Shown here: one piece after another, positions 18,052 to 27,389 of the stretch
Layout: each line of letters starts with the position of its first letter
Position numbering within the stretch: the stretch's first letter is position 1
The notes under the pieces: model-generated
Databases searched by the model: none
What the model was told of the DNA's origin: nothing
What the model saw: only the letters and a program-made list of their open reading frames with translations
DNA from: Kangiella sediminilitoris
GTDB taxonomy: Bacteria; Pseudomonadota; Gammaproteobacteria; Enterobacterales; Kangiellaceae
NCBI RefSeq assembly: GCF_001708405.1
Contig: NZ_CP012418.1
Span: forward strand, 2,170,001-2,234,000
Length of the DNA: 64,000 nt
Direction of reading: 5' to 3'
Position numbers and translations under genes: made by a program

Positions 18052-18843
18052 ATGAATTTATCGCTAATTGGAAAAACCGCACTGGTTTGCGGCTCTAGCC
18101 AAGGTATGGGCAAAGCTATCGCTAAACAGCTATCAGAGCAGGGAGCCAATGTTGTGCTATTGGCCCGAAACAAAGAAAAACTAGAAGCGGTACATAAAGA
18201 ACTGGATCACTCACAAGGTCAGGACCACCATATTTTAGTGGCAGACTTCACCAAGCCAGAACAGGTTAAAGACGCGGTAGAGGGCTTTTTAAAGACTCCA
18301 GAGGCAGCCATACATATTCTGGTTAATAACACCGGTGGACCAGCTCCCGGTCCGGCAAATAGCGCTAATACCGAAGATTTCCTGGCAGCATTCCAGCAGC
18401 ATCTGGTTTGTAACCATGAGCTAATGAAATTAGCTTTGCCAAGTATGAAAGAAGACCACTTTGGTCGCATCATTAACGTCATCTCTACCTCAGTAAAACA
18501 ACCATTAAACGGATTAGGTGTTTCCAATACTGTCCGAGGTGCTGTTGCTAACTGGGCTAAAACGTTAGCTAATGAACTGGGTGAATTTAATATTACGGTA
18601 AACAATGTTTTACCGGGAGCTACTAATACCGTTCGATTAGAAGCGATTATCCAGAATAAAGCGGAGAAGAAAGGTGTTTCCATTGAAGAAATGGAGCAGG
18701 AAGAAAAATCGATTATACCAATGAAGCGCTTTGGCACAGCACAAGAGTTTGCTAACGCTGTGGGCTTTTTAGCGTCTCCAGCGGCAGGCTACATTACAGG
18801 TATCAACTTGCCGGTAGACGGTGGACGAACCAGCTGTCTATAG
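18052..18843 (+). CDS. SDR family oxidoreductase with non-canonical active site
   Basis: Rossmann-fold protein of 263 residues: cofactor loop CGSSQGMGKAIA, then LVNNTGGPAPGP in place of NNAG, and the closing ITGINLPVDGGRTS. The catalytic Ser lies in INVISTS. Where most members have YxxxK, this reads SNTVRGAV, so the Tyr and Lys are replaced by Ser and Arg. A recognised subgroup of 3-oxoacyl-ACP-reductase-like SDRs has this pattern, so it is not necessarily dead. It ends 18 bp before the aminomuconate-semialdehyde dehydrogenase gene, suggesting a shared transcript. Substrate unknown. Confidence 0.8.
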   Translation: MNLSLIGKTALVCGSSQGMGKAIAKQLSEQGANVVLLARNKEKLEAVHKELDHSQGQDHHILVADFTKPEQVKDAVEGFLKTPEAAIHILVNNTGGPAPGPANSANTEDFLAAFQQHLVCNHELMKLALPSMKEDHFGRIINVISTSVKQPLNGLGVSNTVRGAVANWAKTLANELGEFNITVNNVLPGATNTVRLEAIIQNKAEKKGVSIEEMEQEEKSIIPMKRFGTAQEFANAVGFLASPAAGYITGINLPVDGGRTSCL

Positions 18844-18861
18844 ATTAGCAAGGATCTCACC

Positions 18862-20307
18862 ATGCAGTTAATTAAAAACTATATAGCTGGCGAACTTAAA
18901 GAGCCTGCGAAGAAAAAGTATCTGGACAACGTAGAGCCAGCAACTGGTCAGGTCTACAGCCAAATCCCAAATTCCACCGCGGAAGATTTAGAGCTGGCAG
19001 TCGAAGCTGCTGAAAAAGTTCAGCCGTCATGGGCCGGCCTTTCTCTGGAGAAGCGTGCTGAAATCTTAATGAAGGTTGCTGATGCGATTGACGATCACTC
19101 CAATGAGTTAGCCAAAGCGGAAGCCATCGATAATGGGAAACCTTTTAGCCTGGCTAAAGCCGTTGATATTTATCGCGCCTCTGCCAACATTCGTTTTTTC
19201 GCACAGGCCATAACCCAGTTTTCCAGTGAAAGCCATGCTATGGGTGACGAAGCCATCAACTACACGCTCCGAGATCCTGTCGGTGTAGTCGGCTGTATCT
19301 CTCCCTGGAACCTGCCATTGTATTTATTCACCTGGAAAATCGCTCCGGCTTTAGCCGCGGGTAATGCGGTAATTGCAAAACCGTCAGAAGTAACGCCGAT
19401 GACAGCTTTCCTATTGTCCAAAATCTGTATTGAAGCAGGCTTGCCAGCTGGTGTACTCAATATACTGCATGGTGATGGTCCATCTATCGGAGATCCACTT
19501 ACGACTCATCCAAAAATCAAGGCCATCAGCTTTACCGGGGGCACTTCTACTGGCGCTCACATCAGTAAAGTTACTGCCGGTATGTTTAAAAAGTTGTCCT
19601 TGGAACTTGGCGGTAAAAATCCAACCCTGGTATTTGCCGATTGTGATTTTGAAGATACCGTAAGCAATGTTGTACGCGCAGCCTTCTCCAATCAGGGTCA
19701 AATCTGTCTTTGCGGATCACGTATTTATATTGAACGACCGATTTACGAAAAATTCAAACAGGCATTTATCCAAAAAGTACAAGCGTTGAAAGTTGGCGAC
19801 CCTCTTCAAGAGGACACGCAGCATGGCGCTCTTGTATCTAAGCCTCATATGGAAAAAGTTCTCTCCTATATTGAGCTCGCTCAAGAAGAAGGCGGTAATA
19901 TCCTGACCGGCGGTAAGCAGGTGACTCTTGAGGGGCGCTGCGAGAAAGGCTACTTTGTTGAGCCCACCGTCATCGAGGGTTTAGATAACGATTGTCGCAC
20001 CAACCAGGAAGAAATATTTGGACCAGTCTGTACCATCATGCCGTTTGATACTGACGAAGAAGCAGTGACTCTAGCAAACGGAACACAGTACGGCCTCGCT
20101 TCGAGCATATGGACCAATGACTTAAAACGTGCTCATCGCGTAGCAAAGCAAATTGAAGCTGGTATTGTCTGGGTGAATTGCTGGTTACTGCGTGATTTAA
20201 GAACTCCCTTTGGTGGCGTCAAAAACTCAGGCGTCGGTCGTGAAGGCGGCCTGGAAGCACTGCGTTTTTTCACCGAAACGAAAAACGTCTGTATCAAATA
20301 TAGTTAG
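18862..20307 (+). CDS. 2-aminomuconic 6-semialdehyde dehydrogenase (ALDH8-like)
   Basis: NAD-dependent aldehyde dehydrogenase of 481 residues. The catalytic Cys lies in QGQICLCGSRIY and the general-base Glu in LELGGKNPT. The cofactor block is SFTGGTSTG. SPWNLPLYLFTWK holds the Asn of the oxyanion hole. The closing FGGVKNSGVGREGG is typical of the hydroxymuconic/aminomuconic semialdehyde group. Kynurenine-pathway genes 3 kb downstream supply the substrate: ACMSD makes 2-aminomuconate semialdehyde, which this enzyme would oxidise to 2-aminomuconate. The subfamily is clear; the substrate is inferred from context. Confidence 0.85.
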   Translation: MQLIKNYIAGELKEPAKKKYLDNVEPATGQVYSQIPNSTAEDLELAVEAAEKVQPSWAGLSLEKRAEILMKVADAIDDHSNELAKAEAIDNGKPFSLAKAVDIYRASANIRFFAQAITQFSSESHAMGDEAINYTLRDPVGVVGCISPWNLPLYLFTWKIAPALAAGNAVIAKPSEVTPMTAFLLSKICIEAGLPAGVLNILHGDGPSIGDPLTTHPKIKAISFTGGTSTGAHISKVTAGMFKKLSLELGGKNPTLVFADCDFEDTVSNVVRAAFSNQGQICLCGSRIYIERPIYEKFKQAFIQKVQALKVGDPLQEDTQHGALVSKPHMEKVLSYIELAQEEGGNILTGGKQVTLEGRCEKGYFVEPTVIEGLDNDCRTNQEEIFGPVCTIMPFDTDEEAVTLANGTQYGLASSIWTNDLKRAHRVAKQIEAGIVWVNCWLLRDLRTPFGGVKNSGVGREGGLEALRFFTETKNVCIKYS

Positions 20308-20332
20308 TACGAGTAATTCGCCATTAGTTATA

Positions 20333-20359
20333 AAAAAGCCCCGATAATCGGGGCTTTTT
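20333..20359. terminator. Bidirectional rho-independent terminator
   Basis: AAAAAGCCCCGAT (20333-20345) and ATCGGGGCTTTTT (20347-20359) make a near-perfect hairpin with A and T runs on both sides. It can end the SDR/dehydrogenase transcript and the convergent DUF885 gene. Confidence 0.9.
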
Positions 20360-20371
20360 AGTTCCTAGCTG

Positions 20372-22285
20372 TTACTTCTTACTCTCTACCCATTTAGCAA
20401 TTTTTTCATTCAACACCGCCATGGGCACAGCACCACCAAGTAGCACTAAGTCATGAAACTCTTTGATATCAAACTTCTCGCCCAGCGCCTCTTTTGCTTT
20501 TGCACGCTGGTTAACAATGTTCAACATGCCAAGTTTATAACCCAACGCCTGTCCCGGCCAGACCATGTAACGCTCAATTTCTGAAACCACATCCGAGTGG
20601 GCTGTACCCGTAGTGCTTTCCATGTAATCAATGGCTTCTTCACGCGTCCACTTCTTGTGGTGAAGCCCAGTATCCACCACCAGACGAACCGCTCGGAATA
20701 GCTCGGCCTTCAGACGCCCTAAATCACCATACGGGTCATCCTTATACATGCCCATCTCCCAGGCAACTAACTCAGAATATAGCGCCCATCCTTCAACATA
20801 GGCATTATAGGGAGCTATACGGCGTAACATGGGCAGGCTTTCCTGTGCCATGTTAAGGGCAATCTGCCAGTGATGACCGGGGTTTGCTTCATGGTAGGTC
20901 AGTGTTTTTAGATCAAACTTGGCGTTGGCTTTCATATCACGCAGATTAATCCAATAAATGCCTGGCTCAGAGCCATCCAGTGGCGGTGGCGTGTATTGCC
21001 CACCGGGAGCCCCATCCTGACGCTCGACGGGAATGCGTCGAATTTCTACATCATAAGGTGGGATGGTCGCAAACTGTGTCTGCATGACCTGATTGATTTC
21101 ATCCAGCTTTTCATTGAGGTAGTCCAATAATTTCTGACGACCTTCAGCTGAATCTTCATAGATGAAACGTTCCTCTTCGTTGAGCGCCGCCATACGCTCA
21201 CCGACAGAACCTTCTTCATAGCCTTCAGACTTTAAAATGGCATCCATTTCAGTCGTAATTCTTTCGACTTCATCAAGCCCAATCTGATGAACTTCTTCTG
21301 GAGTCAGATTAGTGTCCCCTAACTGACGCACAGCATCACGATAAAACTTTGCTCCCTCAGGCTGAGCCCAGATACCTGACTCTTCTCGAGCTTGTTCCAT
21401 GAGTCCTTCCATAGTCGCCGCCAAAGTTTTGTAGGCCGGGTACACAGTGTCAGCAGTCAACTTAACGGCTTCAGCCACCATGCTGTCCTTCTTTTCCTGC
21501 GGCAATTCTAATTTTGCAAGTTTGTCACGCAAGTTATTCACCAGCGCATGCTGTTCAGGCTTAGCTTTTACAAAACCGTTCAGGAAATTGAGTGCTCCTT
21601 TAACGATAACCTTAGGAGGAACCCATCCCTTTTCAGCGTCAGCCTTGACCTTAATGTTCACGCTATTGATAAAATCACCAAACTGACTTAGTCGAGCCAG
21701 ATAGTCCTTGGCATTTTGTTCCGTTTTGATCGGATGGTTATTCTGTAATAAGTTGGGTACATCAATCGCCGGACCGTTGATCTGGCTGACTATGAAAGGA
21801 GTATGCCCCATCCATAAATCGATATAGCCAATATCAAAGTCGGGCTCGCCAGAATAATAGCGCGTCAGATCAGCGACGACCTTACGGTTTTCTTCGCCTT
21901 GCGCAGTATCAGATTTCAATTCCTGTAAGGTTTTTGTATGGATACGCAACGTCTCTCTAAGAGCAGCTTCGCTCTCAGGAGAAAAATCAGGAAGTTTGTC
22001 CTGGTAATAGCCCCCCGCCATCTCTTGGCTGACGCCATACATCGAAGCGTTCATAGGCCGCGCCTTAAACAGAGCGGTAGTCGCCTGATCAAAAACCGTT
22101 TCAGGCTTTATTTCTGCTTTTGTTTGCACTGGCTCGACAGTCTGAGCCACCTTCTCAGCTTCAGGAGTTTTCTCTGCTTGCTTACCCTGTGCCGACTCGT
22201 CCTGCTGACAGCCGACTACTAATAATGAAGTAGCCACCAGTAGGCTAGTGAGTGTTTTACGGAAACCATGTTCAAGTTGAGACAT
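20372..22285 (-). CDS. DUF885 family lipoprotein, putative metallopeptidase
   Basis: 637 residues. The lipobox LVVGC near residue 26 predicts a lipidated, envelope-located protein. The body is the DUF885 domain, with the zinc-binding motif HEANPGHHWQ (HExxxGHH). An upstream motif TRYYSGEPDFDIGY and the later GWALYSELVAWEMGMY (third metal-ligand region) are also typical. Family members are thought to be peptidases of the gluzincin type. A Gln/Glu/Lys-rich linker follows the signal. It stands between the two halves of the kynurenine genes, on the opposite strand. Confidence 0.85.
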   Translation of the reverse strand: MSQLEHGFRKTLTSLLVATSLLVVGCQQDESAQGKQAEKTPEAEKVAQTVEPVQTKAEIKPETVFDQATTALFKARPMNASMYGVSQEMAGGYYQDKLPDFSPESEAALRETLRIHTKTLQELKSDTAQGEENRKVVADLTRYYSGEPDFDIGYIDLWMGHTPFIVSQINGPAIDVPNLLQNNHPIKTEQNAKDYLARLSQFGDFINSVNIKVKADAEKGWVPPKVIVKGALNFLNGFVKAKPEQHALVNNLRDKLAKLELPQEKKDSMVAEAVKLTADTVYPAYKTLAATMEGLMEQAREESGIWAQPEGAKFYRDAVRQLGDTNLTPEEVHQIGLDEVERITTEMDAILKSEGYEEGSVGERMAALNEEERFIYEDSAEGRQKLLDYLNEKLDEINQVMQTQFATIPPYDVEIRRIPVERQDGAPGGQYTPPPLDGSEPGIYWINLRDMKANAKFDLKTLTYHEANPGHHWQIALNMAQESLPMLRRIAPYNAYVEGWALYSELVAWEMGMYKDDPYGDLGRLKAELFRAVRLVVDTGLHHKKWTREEAIDYMESTTGTAHSDVVSEIERYMVWPGQALGYKLGMLNIVNQRAKAKEALGEKFDIKEFHDLVLLGGAVPMAVLNEKIAKWVESKK

Positions 22286-22435
22286 ATACCTCTCCCCTGA
22301 TTATCGAATTTTCAGTTTATCGATTATTAACAATTCATCATCAAAAGTCACACCCTGACTTTGAAACTGACTAGCCTGTACGGTTTTTTTGCCTATAATA
22401 CGCTTATTATTCGCTATTAATTGAGAGCCCCTACT

Positions 22436-22921
22436 ATGCCTTCCTTTGATATTGTCTCTGAAGTCGACAAGCACGAAATCACCAATACCGTCGATAATGC
22501 CAACCGTGAGCTGAGCACCCGTTTTGACTTCCGTGGCGTGGATGCCAGTTTTGAGCAAACCGGCGATAGCATCAAGGTTACAGCCGAGGCTGACTTCCAG
22601 GTTGACCAGATGATCGATATTTTCTATCGCTGTTGCACCAAACGTAATATCGATACCAACGCACTCGATATTTCTGACGAAGCAACGCACTCCGGTAAAA
22701 CCTTTTATAAATCAGTGACTTTTAAGCAAGGTATCGAGAAAGATATCGCCAAGAAAATCGTCAAGCTGATTAAAGATTCTAAAATGAAAGTACAGGCTTC
22801 TATACAGGGTGAAGAAGTTCGAGTCACTGGCAAGAAGAGAGATGATTTACAGCAGGTCATGGCATTGGTCAGACAGGCAGAGCTTGGACAACCATTCCAG
22901 TTTAAGAATTTCAGAGATTAA
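22436..22921 (+). CDS. yajQ: YajQ family c-di-GMP-binding protein
   Basis: Nucleotide-binding protein of 161 residues that starts [17 protein letters not shown] and ends [11 protein letters not shown], nearly as in E. coli Yaj[28 protein letters not shown] is the conserved core. Xanthomonas homologues bind cyclic di-GMP, so it may respond to the cyclases in this window. The start is ATG 22436; an upstream in-frame TTG at 22421 lies within the ribosome-site region (GAGAG) and is rejected. Confidence 0.95.
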   Translation: MPSFDIVSEVDKHEITNTVDNANRELSTRFDFRGVDASFEQTGDSIKVTAEADFQVDQMIDIFYRCCTKRNIDTNALDISDEATHSGKTFYKSVTFKQGIEKDIAKKIVKLIKDSKMKVQASIQGEEVRVTGKKRDDLQQVMALVRQAELGQPFQFKNFRD

Positions 22922-23252
22922 TCCTAGAGTATAAGGGCAGGCGTGCCAGCCTGTCCGACCTCTACCCCTTGCCTAACAAGGACTTTTCGGCTATAAAAGG
23001 GGCCATGCACTATTTCCCACACCAGAAAACATCAGGATTTATATTTGCCCACCAAGGTGGCTGCAAATGGATCCTCGATTGAGAACGCATACCTTTCTTT
23101 GCGCGGTTTGCGCGCGCCCGTAATTCCTAGTATTTTCATTATTAAATAACAGTATATTCTAGCTTTAACCGACGTTTATTACTTCATTTGAGTGAAAAGC
23201 GTTTTACCTTATTGAGTTTAAGAGTGAGCTAGTTGATTAGATAGAGGTTTAT
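22922..23252 (+). other. 331-bp non-coding region before the kynurenine operon
   Basis: No convincing ORF. It holds a hairpin just after yajQ (near 22937-22957, GGCAGGC and GCCTGTC arms with one mismatch or G-U, no T-run), the palindrome listed separately, a GC-rich patch at about 23100-23120, and AT-rich sequence with a TATATT (near 23153-23158) that could be a -10 box. The operon promoter and its regulatory site probably lie here. No riboswitch that I can recognise. Confidence 0.55.
23043..23068. promoter_or_regulatory. Palindrome upstream of the kynurenine operon
   Basis: ATTTGC-CCACC (23043-23053), AA, GGTGG-CT-GCAAAT (23056-23068): an 11-bp inverted repeat with a 2-nt bulge. About 185 bp before the first gene, so it may be an operator for an unidentified regulator (for example of the Lrp/KynR type) or an RNA hairpin. 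Confidence 0.4.
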
Positions 23253-23675
23253 ATGAGTCAGAAATTTGTTTCTTCGACCGCTCCAGAGCCAGTCGGTCTT
23301 TATCCTCATGCCCGTAGAGCAGGCAACTTATTATTTTTATCGGGTGTAGGTCCACGTCAGAAAGGCACTAAAGATATTCCGGGTGTAACCCTCGATAGTG
23401 AGGGTAATATCACAGACTACTGTATAGAAACCCAATGTCGCAGCGTTTTTGAGAACGTCCGTACTATTCTTAAAGATTCAGGTTCAAGCTGGGATCAGCT
23501 TGTCGACGTTCAGGTATTCCTGACCAATATGAAAGATGACTTTAAGACCTATAACAAAGTCTACGCTGAATACTTCGCGGACAATCAGCCCTGTCGAACT
23601 ACGATCGAGATCAGCTCACTTCCAACGCCAATTGCTATCGAGCTGAAGTGCATCGCAACCATTTACGACGATTAA
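23253..23675 (+). CDS. RidA-family 2-aminomuconate deaminase
   Basis: 140-residue Rid (YjgF/YER057c) protein: SGVGPRQKG, the [32 protein letters not shown] helix-strand unit, and [11 protein letters not shown]. It is the first gene of a tight kynurenine operon (11 bp before the 3-hydroxyanthranilate dioxygenase). In that setting the role is hydrolysis of 2-aminomuconate to 4-oxalocrotonate plus ammonia, as for Pseudomonas AmnD/NbaF. Family is sure, the substrate inferred from context; a general enamine deaminase is the alternative. Confidence 0.85.
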   Translation: MSQKFVSSTAPEPVGLYPHARRAGNLLFLSGVGPRQKGTKDIPGVTLDSEGNITDYCIETQCRSVFENVRTILKDSGSSWDQLVDVQVFLTNMKDDFKTYNKVYAEYFADNQPCRTTIEISSLPTPIAIELKCIATIYDD

Positions 23676-23685
23676 GGAGATCAGG

Positions 23686-24225
23686 ATGAGTTCAGATTCA
23701 GCAACTCTGCCCCCATTTAATCTACATCAGTGGATCGAAGAGCATCGACACCTGCTAAAACCACCGGTTTGTAATAAACAGGTTTTCGAACAGGACGACT
23801 TTATCGTCATGGTTGTTGGTGGTCCAAATGGACGCCGCGACTTTCACTATGATGAAGGACCGGAGTTTTTCTACCAGCTTGAAGGTGAGATGGAGCTTCG
23901 TACTATCCAGGATGGGAAGCGAGTTAACTACCCGATTAAAGCTGGTGAAGTATTTTTATTACCGCCAAAAGTTCCACACTCACCGGTTCGGTTCAAAGAC
24001 TCAATCGGCTTAGTCGTAGAGCGCAAACGCCTGCCTGATGAAAAAGACGGCCTGATGTGGTTCTGCGAGAACTGCGATAACAAGCTATACGAGGAATACT
24101 TTCCACTGACCAACGTTGAGAAAGATTTCCTGCCTGTCTTTGAGCGTTTCCTGGAAAGCGAAGAGCACAGAACCTGCAATAACTGTGGGACTGTAATGCC
24201 GAAAGAAAATAAATTGGACCTGTAG
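23686..24225 (+). CDS. 3-hydroxyanthranilate 3,4-dioxygenase
   Basis: Opens the ring of 3-hydroxyanthranilate to 2-amino-3-carboxymuconate semialdehyde. The cupin metal site is visible: [16 protein letters not shown] (His and Glu) and [10 protein letters not shown] (second His). The substrate Arg is in GPNGRRDF. Two CxxC pairs (FCENCDN, CNNCGT) make the rubredoxin-like second iron site of bacterial HAAO. 179 residues fits bacterial enzymes. It is 3 bp from the ACMSD gene. Confidence 0.95.
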   Translation: MSSDSATLPPFNLHQWIEEHRHLLKPPVCNKQVFEQDDFIVMVVGGPNGRRDFHYDEGPEFFYQLEGEMELRTIQDGKRVNYPIKAGEVFLLPPKVPHSPVRFKDSIGLVVERKRLPDEKDGLMWFCENCDNKLYEEYFPLTNVEKDFLPVFERFLESEEHRTCNNCGTVMPKENKLDL

Positions 24226-24228
24226 TTT

Positions 24229-25248
24229 ATGAACCCACTAAAAATTGATATCCATACTCATATACTTCCCGAGAACTGGCCTGACTTAAAAGAGCGATAT
24301 GGTTATGGGGGGTTTGTTCAGCTCGACCACCATAAATGCGGCTGCGCTCGAATGATCGTTGATGGCAAGTTCTTTAGAGAAATTGAAGAAAATTGCTGGT
24401 CGCCAGAAGTTCGCATGAAAGAGTGCGATCATCATGGTGTACACGTTCAGGTATTATCAACGGTTCCAATTATGTTCAATTATTGGGCCAAAGCCGAAGA
24501 TACCCATGACCTGTCTCGTTTTCTTAACGACCATATCGCTGGGATAGTAGAAAAATACCCTAAGCGCTTTATCGGATTAGGAACACTACCAATGCAGGCT
24601 CCTGATCTTGCGGTTAAAGAGCTTGAGCGGTGTGTTAAAGAGATAGGGCTTGCCGGAGTGCAAATTGGCTCACACATTAACGACTGGAACCTCAACGATC
24701 CGGAATTAGCCGAGTTTTTTGCTGCTGCAGAAGAATTGGACGCTGCAATTTTTGTTCATCCATGGGATATGGTGGGCAAGGAAAAAATGCAAAAGTACTG
24801 GATGCCATGGCTTGTCGGTATGCCAGCTGAAACGTCCCTTGCCATAAACTCTATGATTTTTGGCGGCGTCCTGGAGCGTCACCCGAATCTTCGTGTCGCT
24901 TTTGCTCACGGTGGCGGAAGCTTCCCGGCGACAATCGGCCGTATTGAGCATGCTTACAATGTTCGCCCTGATTTAATGGCGGTAGATAACCCGCATAATC
25001 CACGTAAGTATCTTGAGCAAATTTATCTGGATACCTTGGTGCATGATAAAGGGATGCTTGATTATATTGTCAATTTGATGGGACCTGAAAAATTAGCTCT
25101 GGGTACTGACTACCCCTTCCCTCTGGGAGAGCTAGAGCCAGGTAAGTTAATCGAGTCCATGAACTATGATCGTTCTGTTGAAGATCGTCTGTTACATGGC
25201 ACGGCTCTGGAATGGCTAAAATTGAATAAGCAGGACTTTATGCCATGA
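24229..25248 (+). CDS. 2-amino-3-carboxymuconate-6-semialdehyde decarboxylase (ACMSD)
   Basis: Amidohydrolase-fold zinc decarboxylase of 339 residues. HTH near the N-terminus (IDIHTHILPENW) gives the first two metal ligands; FVHPWDM and FAHGGGSFPATIGR give the later His; GTDYPFPLGELEPG the metal Asp. It diverts carbon from spontaneous quinolinate formation toward 2-aminomuconate semialdehyde, so tryptophan is catabolised rather than used for NAD. Its end overlaps the next gene's start by 4 bp (ATGA). Confidence 0.95.
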   Translation: MNPLKIDIHTHILPENWPDLKERYGYGGFVQLDHHKCGCARMIVDGKFFREIEENCWSPEVRMKECDHHGVHVQVLSTVPIMFNYWAKAEDTHDLSRFLNDHIAGIVEKYPKRFIGLGTLPMQAPDLAVKELERCVKEIGLAGVQIGSHINDWNLNDPELAEFFAAAEELDAAIFVHPWDMVGKEKMQKYWMPWLVGMPAETSLAINSMIFGGVLERHPNLRVAFAHGGGSFPATIGRIEHAYNVRPDLMAVDNPHNPRKYLEQIYLDTLVHDKGMLDYIVNLMGPEKLALGTDYPFPLGELEPGKLIESMNYDRSVEDRLLHGTALEWLKLNKQDFMP

Positions 25249-26084
25249 GTACTTTCGTCGAGTTTGATGGACGAACGTATCAGCTGGAGCTGTCTCAGGC
25301 CAGCTCCATCGCGATCCCGCTAACTTTCGATAAGAATCAACCGAATCACTTTGGAGCCAACCGAGCGGAAAAAGAAATTTTGCAGGGGAGCGATTTTGTA
25401 GGCGACACCCGCCAGGGAGGTAGCTGCAATGTCAGTAGTATTAAAATGGTGCCACATTGCAATGGAACCCATACAGAAACCGTTCACCATATTACTGATG
25501 AGCCCGTATTGATTGGCGATTCTCTGAGTAGTTCGCTAACCAGCTGCTATCTGCTATCAGTGACACCGCAGCGTGCCAGTGAAACAGACGAGCACTACCA
25601 TCCTAATCTAGAGGACAGCGACCTGCTCATTACTCGACAGGCCCTGGAGCAGGAGTTATCGAGTCAGGATCTGGATCTGATGGGCGCTATTGCCGTTCGA
25701 ACGCTTCCAAATACCGAAGGCAAGTGTCGACGCGAGTATGGTGAATCCCAACAGCCCCCATTTTTCTCAACCGAGGCGATCGAGTGGCTCAGCCATTCTA
25801 ATATCCATCACCTTTTAGTCGACTTCCCTTCTATCGATAAGATGTTCGACCAAGGACAGTTGCATAATCATCATACCTTCTGGAATGTACCTCAAGGCAC
25901 CCATCAACTGACCGACACTACGTTGCTCCACCGGACTATTACCGAAATGATTTTCGTCGACGATGATATTACCGATGGCCTGTATTGGCTCAACCTGCAG
26001 CTACCCCACTTTCAGCTGGACGCGGCACCAAGCCGCCCAGTGTTATACCCGTTAACTGACATTACTGATGACAGTGATGACTAA
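25245..26084 (+). CDS. Cyclase-family protein, candidate kynurenine formamidase
   Basis: 279 residues with the cyclase (PF04199-type) motif HCNGTHTETVHHI, a variant of HxGTHxDxPxH in which Asp is Glu and Pro is Val. A second conserved part reads LLVDFPSIDKMFDQGQLHNHHTFWN. Known KynB enzymes hydrolyse N-formylkynurenine to kynurenine, and no other formamidase is present in this operon. It is longer than KynB (about 210) because of an N-terminal extension (about 60 residues). Translationally coupled on both sides. Function is inferred from family and position. Confidence 0.75.
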   Translation: MSTFVEFDGRTYQLELSQASSIAIPLTFDKNQPNHFGANRAEKEILQGSDFVGDTRQGGSCNVSSIKMVPHCNGTHTETVHHITDEPVLIGDSLSSSLTSCYLLSVTPQRASETDEHYHPNLEDSDLLITRQALEQELSSQDLDLMGAIAVRTLPNTEGKCRREYGESQQPPFFSTEAIEWLSHSNIHHLLVDFPSIDKMFDQGQLHNHHTFWNVPQGTHQLTDTTLLHRTITEMIFVDDDITDGLYWLNLQLPHFQLDAAPSRPVLYPLTDITDDSDD

Positions 26085-26099
26085 GTTTGGAACAAGAAC

Positions 26100-27389
26100 A
26101 TGAGTACAATTTTTAGTTTAGACCACGCAAAGGATCTGGATAACCAAGATCCCCTTAGAGAAATTCGTGAAGAATTTTCTATACCAAAACAAAGCAATGG
26201 CGAAGATGAAATTTACCTGTGCGGCAACTCTCTTGGATTACAGCCTCGCCTTGCCGCACAGTATGTGAATGATGAGTTAGGTCAGTGGCGGGCTCTGGGT
26301 GTTAAAGGCCATTTTTCCGGTGATTACCCATGGATGCCTTATCATGAGTTTTTAAGTCAGGGGTTTGCTGATCTGGTTGGTGCCAAAACCACCGAAGTCG
26401 TGAGTATGAATACACTAACAGCAAACCTACACTTTATGATGGTCAGCTTTTATCGCCCGACTAACCAACGTCATAAAATTATTATCGAAGACCATGCATT
26501 CCCTTCTGATCATTATGCTGTTGAGTCTCAAATCAAGTACCACGGCCATGATCCGAAAGAGAGCATGATTTTATTAAAGCCTCGTGATGGCGAGGAGACT
26601 CTGCGCGATGAAGATATAATTCAGGCTATCGAGGAGCACGGTGACACCACCTCTTTAATCTTATTGCCGGGAGTTCAGTACTATACCGGTCAGGTTCTGG
26701 ATATGGAGTCGATTACTAAGGCCGGCCACGCCAAAGGTTGTTATGTTGGTTTCGATCTGGCTCATGCTGCGGGTAATATTCCGATGGAACTGCATCAATG
26801 GGGACCAGATTTCGCTGCATGGTGTACTTATAAATACTTAAACTCAGGCCCCGGTTCTGTTGCGGGCTGCTTTGTCCACGAACGTCACCACAAGAACAAA
26901 GAGCTTCCTCGGTTTGCTGGCTGGTGGGGACATGACAAAGAGTCGCGCTTTAAAATGGAAAACAGTTTTGTTCCAACGGAAAGTGCCGAAGCATGGCAAT
27001 TATCCAACCCGCCGATTCTATCCCTGGCCTCAATACGCGGTTCTCTGGATACTGTGGCAAAAGCTGGTGGCATCCATAAGCTACGCGAAAAATCTCTGAA
27101 GCTGACAGCCTATCTTCGTCAGTTATTGGAAAGCGAACTGGCTGATGAAGTGAACATTCTGACACCGAAATCAGAAAAAGCATCTGGTGCGCAACTTTCG
27201 CTTACGATTAACTTGCACGGAACCGACGGCAAAACAATTTTTGATGCGATTGAAGCGGCAGGTGTTACCTGTGACTTCCGATATCCTAACGTGATTCGGG
27301 TTGCACCAGTTCCGCAGTACAACTCATTCGAAGACTGTTATCGTTTTGTGGTTATCCTCAAACAAGCTATCGAGGGAGCAGCATCATGA
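26100..27389 (+). CDS. kynU: Kynureninase
   Basis: PLP enzyme that cleaves kynurenine or 3-hydroxykynurenine to (hydroxy)anthranilate plus alanine. The 429 residues carry CGNSLGLQP near the N-terminus, the VVSMNTLTANLHFMM cofactor segment, VGFDLAHAAGNIPMELH, and the PLP lysine in WCTYKYLNSGPGS. GWWGHD is also conserved. Because KMO is coupled downstream, 3-hydroxykynurenine is the likely main substrate. Its last bases overlap the kmo start (ATGA). Confidence 0.97.
   Translation: MSTIFSLDHAKDLDNQDPLREIREEFSIPKQSNGEDEIYLCGNSLGLQPRLAAQYVNDELGQWRALGVKGHFSGDYPWMPYHEFLSQGFADLVGAKTTEVVSMNTLTANLHFMMVSFYRPTNQRHKIIIEDHAFPSDHYAVESQIKYHGHDPKESMILLKPRDGEETLRDEDIIQAIEEHGDTTSLILLPGVQYYTGQVLDMESITKAGHAKGCYVGFDLAHAAGNIPMELHQWGPDFAAWCTYKYLNSGPGSVAGCFVHERHHKNKELPRFAGWWGHDKESRFKMENSFVPTESAEAWQLSNPPILSLASIRGSLDTVAKAGGIHKLREKSLKLTAYLRQLLESELADEVNILTPKSEKASGAQLSLTINLHGTDGKTIFDAIEAAGVTCDFRYPNVIRVAPVPQYNSFEDCYRFVVILKQAIEGAAS

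Noticed and set aside
22301-22690. 129-codon minus-strand frame opposite yajQ
   Set aside because: Shadow of yajQ, which has strong family identity on the plus strand.
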